From the NCBI GenBank assembly GCA_002480165.1, contig DLBP01000036.1, forward strand, positions 1 through 7,647: a stretch of 7,647 nucleotides of DNA, written 5' to 3'. Below the pieces are notes generated by a model. It ran no database searches. It worked only from the letters and a program-made list of their open reading frames with translations, and was not told where the DNA came from. This stretch comes from Proteobacteria bacterium UBA7821 (lineage in GTDB: Bacteria > Pseudomonadota > Gammaproteobacteria > Comchoanobacterales > Comchoanobacteraceae). Positions 1-5,353 of this stretch are shown in pieces. How positions within the stretch are numbered: position 1 is the stretch's first letter; each line of letters begins with the position of its first letter. Made by a program: the position numbers and the translations under genes.

Positions 1-67
1 ATCGTCTAGAGGCCTAGGACATCGCCCTTTCACGGCGGCAACAGGGGTTCGAATCCCCTTGGGGACG
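1..67 (+). tRNA. tRNA-Glu (anticodon UUC), 5' end cut by the window
   Basis: This is the 3' nine-tenths of a glutamate tRNA gene. The anticodon TTC lies at 29-31 in the seven-base loop CTTTCAC, closed by a stem of 22-26 (TCGCC) with 34-38 (GGCGG), including one T-G wobble. The T arm is AGGGG-TTCGAAT-CCCCT, and the 3' acceptor strand TGGGGAC is at 60-66, followed by the discriminator G67. Position 1 (A) should pair with T60 as the last acceptor pair, so six 5' bases lie outside the window. The sequence is close to E. coli tRNA-Glu as I remember it. No CCA is encoded: the bases after G67 are TTT, so the CCA would have to be added by a nucleotidyltransferase. No terminator hairpin follows, and the next ribosome binding site begins five bases on. 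Confidence 0.95.
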
Positions 68-71
68 TTTT

Positions 72-77
72 AAGGAA
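72..77 (+). promoter_or_regulatory. Ribosome binding site of the antiporter gene
   Basis: AAGGAA lies four bases before the ATG at 82 and matches the anti-Shine-Dalgarno sequence well. It supports the ATG at 82 as the true start. The site begins only five bases after the mature 3' end of tRNA-Glu, so tRNA 3' processing would take place right next to the initiation site of the mRNA. Confidence 0.7.
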
Positions 78-81
78 CAAT

Positions 82-1362
82 ATGGATTATCAGCTGGTTG
101 CTACCATTGTGATTTCATTATCCGTCGCTATCGGATATTTGAATGAGCGATTCATACAAAAAGAAAGCAGCATAATTATTGTGCTCACAACCATATTAAT
201 TGTCATCGCTTTGTACTTTCTAGACGCGGCGATCACCACCAGTGAGTACCTAAAGACCATCGACTCGATGCTCAACAAAGTCAGCTTTTCCGATTTTCTC
301 CTAAGTGGCATACTTTCTTTCCTACTCTTCGCTGGATCACTACACATTGATCTAAGTATGCTCAAAGAGAAAAAAAGTGACATATTTATACTAGCGACAT
401 TATCGACATTAGCCTCTACCTTTATCATTGCCTATGCCAGCCATTACCTGCTGATTGCGCTCAATTCAGAAATACCATTTCTATATTGCCTTTTGCTGGG
501 CTCACTCATTTCACCAACCGATCCAATCGCTGTCCTATCCATGCTAAAAGAACTCAACGCACCTAAGGACGTACGCACAACCATTGCCGGTGAGTCACTA
601 TTTAATGATGGGATTGGCATTGTCGTTTTTATCACACTCTATAGTTTGATCAATGATGAATCAACAGCCATTGATATCACCCATGTGTTGCTTTTATTCA
701 TAAGACAAGTCGTGGGTGGAATAACAATTGGAGTGATACTGGGCTACTTTGGCTACAAAATGATCAACAGTTGCCAAAAAAATATTCCCTTGTGTGTGAT
801 GATTTCAATATGGATTGTGACGGCTGGATATACGATATGTGAGCATTACCTTGGCGTTTCAGCACCCATTGCGATGGTGGTTTCAGGTATATTTATAGGC
901 AATAAAGGCAACACGCTCAGTTTGCCAAAAGCAGTCAATATTGAACTTCATCAGTTTTGGTATATCATCGACGAACTACTCAATTCCCTGCTGTTTTTAT
1001 TTGTCGGGCTGGAATGTTTGCTACTGGGCTACGAAATGGCCAATAACGCCATCCTCGCATTATTGATGATACCCATTGTCTTATTGGCTAGGTTGATTGC
1101 CGTTGCGATTCCTATCTCCCTATTAAGCCAATATCGTCAACAGCCGTTCAATCAATACTTAGTCGGACTCATTACCTGGGGTGGGCTGAGAGGTGGTTTA
1201 TCGATTGCGTTAGCACTCTCATTGCCTCAGACCAACGAACGTGACATCATTTTTTGTATCACCTACGCAGTGGTGATCTTCTCCATTGTCGTCCAAGGAT
1301 TGACCATCAAACCCCTGTTTGAGCTGTCCAAAAAACATCTGCCCACCACTCATGCGCAATAA
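82..1362 (+). CDS. Na+/H+ antiporter, CPA1 (NhaP/NHE-like) family
   Basis: A 426-residue inner-membrane protein that would exchange Na+ (or K+) for H+ and so help with pH and salt balance. It is hydrophobic nearly throughout, with about a dozen probable membrane segments, the first at about residues 4-20. Family landmarks are in the expected order: SPTDP at 144-148, ESLFNDG at 171-177 containing the Asn-Asp pair (175-176) that marks the ion-binding site of electroneutral CPA1 antiporters, FLFVGLE at 305-311, an arginine in a membrane segment at 337, and WGGLRGG at 366-372 followed by SIALALSLP. The length suits the bacterial short form without a large cytoplasmic C-terminal domain. The ATG at 82 has a good ribosome binding site. 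The 3' end overlaps the regulator gene by 11 bases. The family is secure; the cation preference cannot be read from the sequence. Confidence 0.93.
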   Translation: MDYQLVATIVISLSVAIGYLNERFIQKESSIIIVLTTILIVIALYFLDAAITTSEYLKTIDSMLNKVSFSDFLLSGILSFLLFAGSLHIDLSMLKEKKSDIFILATLSTLASTFIIAYASHYLLIALNSEIPFLYCLLLGSLISPTDPIAVLSMLKELNAPKDVRTTIAGESLFNDGIGIVVFITLYSLINDESTAIDITHVLLLFIRQVVGGITIGVILGYFGYKMINSCQKNIPLCVMISIWIVTAGYTICEHYLGVSAPIAMVVSGIFIGNKGNTLSLPKAVNIELHQFWYIIDELLNSLLFLFVGLECLLLGYEMANNAILALLMIPIVLLARLIAVAIPISLLSQYRQQPFNQYLVGLITWGGLRGGLSIALALSLPQTNERDIIFCITYAVVIFSIVVQGLTIKPLFELSKKHLPTTHAQ

Positions 1363-1951
1363 AATATCACAGCAACTCTACCGGCTAATGGCATCGCATG
1401 CTGTATCAGAAAGCCAGCTGGCCAAGCTAACCGGCATCAATCAAGCCATTATCAATCGCATATTACACAATAAAACCAAAAACCCAAGGATCGATACCGT
1501 AATGTCCCTTGCGGAATACTTTAGAATTAGCCTCGATCAATTAACTGGTATGACGGACACCGAACATGAAACGAATGCCATATTAATGGTGAAAGTTCCA
1601 ATGATCGAATGGCATCAGATCCTAACGAGACAAAACAACTCCAATCCGCAGTATATTTACGCCGACGTCGATAAGAAGGGTGATTACTTTGCAACAGAGC
1701 TGAACAATCAAAGCATGCTGCCATATATCCAGGCAGGTAGCCAAATCATCGTTGACCCTTCTCAGCCATACACCGATGGCGATTTTGTTGTGGCTCACAC
1801 TGGCGGAAGTCATGACGTGGTCGCTCGACAATACGTCAACGAAGGTGGCGGGCGTCTTGTACCCACTAATTCCGTTTATCAGTCATTTGAAATGAATCAT
1901 GACGTTACCATTATCGGTACGATTATTCGAATTAGTTCAGCGTTAATTTAA
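1352..1951 (+). CDS. XRE-family repressor with S24/LexA-like C-terminal domain
   Basis: A 199-residue two-domain regulator. Residues about 3-66 form a helix-turn-helix of the XRE/Cro-CI type (SQLAKLTGINQAIINRILHN at 21-40, then PRIDTVMSLAEYFRISLDQL). Residues about 80-199 resemble the S24 fold of LexA and CI: QSMLPYI at 120-126 carries the expected nucleophile Ser121, then GSQIIVDP (129-136), DGDFVVAH (142-149), and LVPTNSVY (169-176). The catalytic lysine would be expected in the VVARQY segment (156-161), where Arg159 stands instead, and no Ala-Gly or Cys-Gly cleavage site is obvious between the domains, so self-cleavage is doubtful. I chose the ATG at 1352, which keeps the whole HTH. A TTG at 1319 would add 11 residues, and neither start has a clear ribosome binding site, which fits coupling to the overlapping antiporter. 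The target is unknown; the antiporter, itself, or a distant prophage-like locus are all possible. Confidence 0.88.
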   Translation: MRNKISQQLYRLMASHAVSESQLAKLTGINQAIINRILHNKTKNPRIDTVMSLAEYFRISLDQLTGMTDTEHETNAILMVKVPMIEWHQILTRQNNSNPQYIYADVDKKGDYFATELNNQSMLPYIQAGSQIIVDPSQPYTDGDFVVAHTGGSHDVVARQYVNEGGGRLVPTNSVYQSFEMNHDVTIIGTIIRISSALI

Positions 1952-2568
1952 AATATTGGGTAATACCAGTAACGGTCAAGCTCAGGCTCACAGACTTTGA
2001 GTTGCCGCTGATAATCAATAGCTCGCTGAGTGACTTCCTCTGCTATTTTGACTAGCTTAGGATCTGATTCATAATCCTTTCGGTTAAATCCAACAATGCC
2101 GACGTGGTACGCTAGATACAGATTCTTGGCATCATATTTATGAATGTCAGCACGTTTGTGCGCCTCATTTAAATACCACCCAATAAAGTCCGTGGCATCC
2201 CAAAAACTGTTTCTGAATGCATAAGAATATTTATTCTTCTTAATGAACTCATCCCACGTCGCATTGATCGCTTGGCTATAGCCGTATGACGTACTCTCTC
2301 GTCCCCATGGAATGATGCCAAACAACCATTCTTGTTGGGTGCGGGCATGCGGGGTAAAGCCAGACTCTCTTTGAATAATTGCCAATTGAAGCGCTATTGG
2401 GATACCCCATTTATCACTGGATTGTTTTGCTGCATAATACCAGCCGATATTGGTGTCTAATATCTGGCAGATGTCGTCGTGTTGTCTAGGCGTGTCGTAC
2501 TGACAGCCAGTCAGTGTTAGGAATAAGACAACGAGTTGACTGAGTTTAGTATTTATTCTTAAAGACAT
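1948..2568 (-). CDS. Lipoprotein lytic transglycosylase, SLT domain (GH23-like)
   Basis: A 206-residue lipoprotein predicted to cleave peptidoglycan glycan strands to 1,6-anhydro-muramic ends in the periplasm. A short basic N-terminus and hydrophobic stretch (9-20) end in the lipobox LTGC, giving the lipidated Cys22. The Asp-free +2 position (Gln23) favours outer-membrane sorting. The SLT core shows the catalytic glutamate in QRESGF (Glu68), GYSQA (96-100) in place of the common GLMQ, and AYHVG (153-157) in place of AYNGG. Between them, WLFGIIPWGR (81-90) matches what I recall of a gammaproteobacterial SLT-lipoprotein subfamily, as does the aromatic C-terminus. Cys34 and Cys193 could form a disulfide. 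The start at 2568 is supported by GAAGG at 2579-2575, six bases upstream and inside mreD; the gene overlaps mreD by 23 bases and is probably coupled to it. No EmtA/MltC name can be assigned. Confidence 0.9.
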   Translation of the reverse strand: MSLRINTKLSQLVVLFLTLTGCQYDTPRQHDDICQILDTNIGWYYAAKQSSDKWGIPIALQLAIIQRESGFTPHARTQQEWLFGIIPWGRESTSYGYSQAINATWDEFIKKNKYSYAFRNSFWDATDFIGWYLNEAHKRADIHKYDAKNLYLAYHVGIVGFNRKDYESDPKLVKIAEEVTQRAIDYQRQLKVCEPELDRYWYYPIF

Positions 2569-3043
2569 AGAGAACCTTCATGCTATAGATTATGGTGAGT
2601 AATAGTGTTATGTAAGCATCGTGCCCATAGTAGTAAAGCCAGTCATAGGGAACGGCTAAAATGTTATCTTGTTTAAATGAAATCATAATCAGCGCGAGCG
2701 GTGCAAAGTAGAAATAACATGATAAGAGAATGGGCGCGAGCCAACTATTTATCGCAGAGAGCTGATGACAGCCGCGCTGTATTATTTTTAATGAAAATGG
2801 GAACATAACCATCATGGTTAAGAGCGCTGTGAGCCCAAGTGGGAAAAATAGGGCAATATCGTACAATAGTGATATTATCAGGATGACAACATAATCCAAT
2901 GCACCTAACGTCTCTTTGAAGTAAAAATGCAAGCAGAGATACAACACGAATAAATTGGGTAAGTACAGTGGATTCGTGACGTAGAGTGTGATGAACAACA
3001 CGAACAGTGCCGTGTTTGTTAGTGTGGTTAACAGCTTATTCAT
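2546..3043 (-). CDS. mreD: Rod shape-determining protein MreD
   Basis: A 165-residue, very hydrophobic inner-membrane protein with about five or six predicted membrane segments. MreD bridges MreC and the MreB filaments to the lateral-wall synthesis machinery. The sequence is poorly conserved in this family, but SLLYDIALFFPLGLTAL (58-74) matches the conserved pattern of a small/acidic residue, then PLG and a following hydrophobic helix. Length is typical (about 160). The position directly after mreC, with an 8-base overlap (3036-3043), makes the identity secure. The ATG at 3043 has AGGGA at 3053-3049, five bases upstream. The gene ends inside the start region of the SLT lipoprotein gene. Confidence 0.93.
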   Translation of the reverse strand: MNKLLTTLTNTALFVLFITLYVTNPLYLPNLFVLYLCLHFYFKETLGALDYVVILIISLLYDIALFFPLGLTALLTMMVMFPFSLKIIQRGCHQLSAINSWLAPILLSCYFYFAPLALIMISFKQDNILAVPYDWLYYYGHDAYITLLLTIIYSMKVLYVFKNKY

Positions 3044-3866
3044 GCCCGTCCCTACTAATGATTAATACGGTATCATATTGAGCAAGCTGGGATGACGGCA
3101 TGTCAATTATCTGGCTGGCTCTCTCTAAACAGAGGTGATTCTGCTGTTCACAGTCACGATTATCCACTCTGCCAATGAACACACCTGGTGGGAATCGGTC
3201 GCTGTTTGGAGAAGTCACAATGTCAGACAAGTCGGCTGTTAACTGACCTTCAATGAGCTGATATACCGTGTTCCCATCGGCATCTTGCTTAACAATCCCT
3301 GAGGAATCACCAGCGAGTGTTTGTGCAGCGACGGCGACATTACTTGAGTTGAGTAATTGAACTTCTGAGCTGGTCTGACCGACTTTACTGATGGTTCCGA
3401 TAAGCCCCTGTTCGGAAAATACGGTGTCATACAACTTGAAAGAAAGATCTGCTGGGTGGTCGATCACCACAAAGGATTCGCTCAAGCGCCGGGTGATTTC
3501 TGCTGAAGCGGTTTGGTGATAGTGTATCGCATTGGGAAGCATATTGACAGCTGCCAGCACGCGCTTGATCTGATATAGCTGATATTCTAATTCCAGTATC
3601 TTGGTAATATTCTGATTGCTATATTCAGCATTCCCCCGCCGGTTGTCTGGAACAGCTTCTTCATTGAACGCCGCAGCAACTGAATCAATCCGCTTCGTCA
3701 AGCCCTGAACGCTAGCGAGTATTTGATTGCGCGCGTTGAAGTAGATTTCACTTTCATGATGAGTAAACAAACGCTGTGACAATAAGAAACAACAAACTGA
3801 AAATAACAGAAATATGACATAAACCAAAAATTGGTGCAGCTGACTATTCTGATTACTCGACTTCAT
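3036..3866 (-). CDS. mreC: Rod shape-determining protein MreC
   Basis: A 276-residue bitopic membrane protein that sits in the periplasm and links the MreB scaffold to PBP2/RodA. It has one N-terminal membrane segment (about 12-31), a helical region likely to form a coiled coil (about 85-108, ITKILELEYQLYQIKRVL), and the double beta-barrel core from about 140: YDTVFSEQGLIGTISKVG (146-163) matches the family's GLVG.V.EVG motif, and DRFPPGVFIGRV (223-234) matches the RFP.G.P.G.V motif. It lacks a proline-rich C-terminal tail and is at the short end for Proteobacteria. Two periplasmic cysteines, 239 and 246, lie close together. I chose the ATG at 3866, which has AGGTGA (3883-3878) eleven bases upstream and overlaps mreB by 14 bases; a GTG at 3881 would add five residues but has no ribosome binding site of its own. 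Confidence 0.94.
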   Translation of the reverse strand: MKSSNQNSQLHQFLVYVIFLLFSVCCFLLSQRLFTHHESEIYFNARNQILASVQGLTKRIDSVAAAFNEEAVPDNRRGNAEYSNQNITKILELEYQLYQIKRVLAAVNMLPNAIHYHQTASAEITRRLSESFVVIDHPADLSFKLYDTVFSEQGLIGTISKVGQTSSEVQLLNSSNVAVAAQTLAGDSSGIVKQDADGNTVYQLIEGQLTADLSDIVTSPNSDRFPPGVFIGRVDNRDCEQQNHLCLERASQIIDMPSSQLAQYDTVLIISRDGHE

Positions 3867-4929
3867 CAAAGTGACGCTCACCTATGGTTTTAATCAAATC
3901 GATCATTTTACCACCACCATGAGCAACACAGGTGAGTGGATCGTCTGCAATGTAGACTGGCAAGCCGGTTTCCTCATGTATCAACTTATCAAGAGACGCC
4001 AGGAGTGCGCCACCACCAGTCAATGTCATGCCCTGTTCTGCTATATCGGAGGACAATTCTGGTGGAGCTGATTCGAGCGCGCCACGAATGGCTGTCACCA
4101 TACCAGACAGTGGCTCTTGCAGTGACTCGAGTATGTCATTTGAGTTAACGGTGACTAATTTAGGAATTCCTTCAGCAACATTTCTACCACAGATATCCAT
4201 GGTTTCGACTTTAGAGCTTGGAAAAGCTGTGCCAATTTGTTTTTTTAACATTTCAGCTGTTGCTAAACCGATTAGAATGCCAAACTTCTTTTTGATGTGA
4301 CTCACAATGCATTCATCAAACCGGTCTCCACCAATTCGAACTGACTTCGCGTAGACAATTCCATTGAGTGATAAAATCGCCACCTCAGTTGTCCCGCCGC
4401 CGATGTCAACAATCATCGAGCCTTTAGGTGACTCCACTGGTAAATTGGCACCCATCGCTGCAGCCATGGGCTCATCAATTAAATACACCTCTTTTCCACC
4501 GGCATTGAGTATGGACTCTTTGATCGCGCGGCGCTCAACTTGTGTTGCACCGTATGGGACACACACGACAACACGAGGGCTGAAAAAAAAGAACTTCTGC
4601 TTTTTTAGTTTTGCCATAAAGTAGTGCAGCATTTTCTCAGTGACGTAGAAATCGGCAATGACACCGTCTTTTAATGGGCGTATCGCCTTAATGTGACCGG
4701 GTGTTCTCCCCTCCATTTTCTTGGCATTGATACCGACAGCGCAAATCTCTGGGCGCGTGGTTAAGTTTTTCTTAATGGCTGCCACTGACGGTTCATTGAG
4801 CACAATACCGTGCCCTGGTAGGTAGATCAGTGTGTTGGCAGTCCCTAGGTCAATTGATAGACCAATGGGGCTCATCATTTTTTTCCAATCACCTAGTTTA
4901 AACGGGTTATACCACTGCTTTAAATTCAT
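3853..4929 (-). CDS. mreB: Rod shape-determining protein MreB (actin-like)
   Basis: A 358-residue bacterial actin homologue that forms membrane-bound filaments and directs lateral cell-wall synthesis. The ATPase signatures are all present: phosphate-1 loop IDLGTANTLIY (26-36), IDEPMAAAMGANLP (151-164), phosphate-2 VDIGGGTTEVA (174-184), RIGGDRFDE (198-206), and the adenosine motif LTGGGALL (303-310). The body aligns without gaps of note to proteobacterial MreB from memory. The segment before the first beta strand is about ten residues longer than in E. coli, rich in aromatic and basic residues, and could be an amphipathic membrane anchor. The ATG at 4929 is preferred because AAGGG (4943-4939) lies nine bases upstream; the ATG at 4938 directly abuts that site. 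First gene of the mre operon, divergent from gatC. Confidence 0.97.
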   Translation of the reverse strand: MNLKQWYNPFKLGDWKKMMSPIGLSIDLGTANTLIYLPGHGIVLNEPSVAAIKKNLTTRPEICAVGINAKKMEGRTPGHIKAIRPLKDGVIADFYVTEKMLHYFMAKLKKQKFFFFSPRVVVCVPYGATQVERRAIKESILNAGGKEVYLIDEPMAAAMGANLPVESPKGSMIVDIGGGTTEVAILSLNGIVYAKSVRIGGDRFDECIVSHIKKKFGILIGLATAEMLKKQIGTAFPSSKVETMDICGRNVAEGIPKLVTVNSNDILESLQEPLSGMVTAIRGALESAPPELSSDIAEQGMTLTGGGALLASLDKLIHEETGLPVYIADDPLTCVAHGGGKMIDLIKTIGERHFDEVE

Positions 4930-4961
4930 CACAAACATCCCTTATGCACAATCTCATTTGA

Positions 4962-4991
4962 ATCATAACATGTTTTTTTTTATTGACACAA
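4962..4991 (-). promoter_or_regulatory. Predicted promoter of mreB-mreC-mreD-SLT
   Basis: Reading leftward, TATGAT at 4967-4962 matches the -10 consensus in five of six bases and is preceded by TGT (4970-4968), giving an extended -10. A weak -35, TTGTGT at 4991-4986, lies 18 bases upstream, with a run of nine A in the spacer. Transcription would begin near 4955, leaving a short leader before the start codon. It is the only non-coding space upstream of the operon. Confidence 0.55.
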
Positions 4992-5012
4992 TGCCAAACT
5001 GACTGTTATAAA
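4983..5012 (+). promoter_or_regulatory. Predicted promoter of gatC-gatA-gatB
   Basis: A perfect -35, TTGACA, lies at 4983-4988, followed after 18 bases by TATAAA at 5007-5012 (five of six matches to the -10). TGT at 5004-5006 makes it an extended -10. The expected start is around 5019, giving a leader of about 20 bases. The -35 overlaps the -35 of the divergent mreB promoter. Confidence 0.7.
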
Positions 5013-5028
5013 GTAAACATACCGAAAC

Positions 5029-5032
5029 AGGA
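5029..5032 (+). promoter_or_regulatory. Ribosome binding site deciding the GTG start of gatC
   Basis: AGGA lies eight bases before the GTG at 5041. No ATG occurs early in the gatC frame (the first is well inside the conserved part), so this site supports the non-ATG start. It sits in a short direct repeat (GAAACA at 5024-5029 and 5031-5036). Confidence 0.6.
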
Positions 5033-5040
5033 AACAAATT

Positions 5041-5352
5041 GTGAGTCAGTCAAAAAAAGATGAGCAAAAATTACTCTATACATCCACCCTCTGCAAGCTT
5101 GATATCCAGCAAGAAGATCGATCAAGCCACGTCAACAATTTCGAAAAAATACTGTCCATGATTGACCAACTCAGTGAGGTTGATACCAGCGGTGTTGAGT
5201 CCTATCGCCAGATAACAATTCCACTTAGCTCACTCCGTCAAGATGATGCGCCCACATCGCTTCCCATTGACACGCTCAAACAGGTATCCCCGTATTTATG
5301 TGAGTCCAACAATCTATTCGAAGTTCCCATAGTCATCGACGAGACCTCTTAA
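5041..5352 (+). CDS. gatC: Asp-tRNA(Asn)/Glu-tRNA(Gln) amidotransferase subunit C
   Basis: A 103-residue small subunit of the GatCAB transamidosome. It wraps around GatA and holds it to GatB rather than carrying a catalytic site. The N-terminal helices (about 8-45, with LCKLDI at 17-22 and the spacing NNFEKILSMIDQLSEVDTSG, 32-51) match the GatC pattern of a conserved leucine-rich helix followed by L..VDT. The later part (LRQDDAP at 65-71) matches the usual LR.D.. segment that lies against GatA. The length is typical. It starts with GTG and stops one base before gatA, so it is first in the gatCAB operon. Confidence 0.94.
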   Translation: MSQSKKDEQKLLYTSTLCKLDIQQEDRSSHVNNFEKILSMIDQLSEVDTSGVESYRQITIPLSSLRQDDAPTSLPIDTLKQVSPYLCESNNLFEVPIVIDETS

Positions 5353-5353
5353 T

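Noticed and set aside
1..82. tRNA-Glu as the attachment site of an integrated element
   Set aside because: No integrase gene is in the window and I found no second copy of the tRNA 3' end downstream. The genes that follow are ordinary chromosomal types apart from the phage-like repressor.
90..428. A 112-codon open frame on the minus strand inside the antiporter gene
   Set aside because: It lies antisense to a well-supported membrane protein gene and its translation shows no recognisable domain.
1352..1951. The LexA-like regulator as the host SOS repressor LexA
   Set aside because: The N-terminal domain is an XRE/Cro-type HTH, not the winged helix of LexA, and the catalytic lysine and the cleavage site are not evident.
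3871..4624. Several plus-strand open frames of 66 to 90 codons opposite mreB
   Set aside because: They follow the antisense of mreB codons, carry no plausible domain or ribosome binding site, and overlap each other.
4971..4990. T9 run in the mreB-gatC gap as a rho-independent terminator
   Set aside because: No GC-rich hairpin precedes the run on either strand, and it sits between two divergent starts, where a terminator would make no sense; it reads better as promoter spacer.
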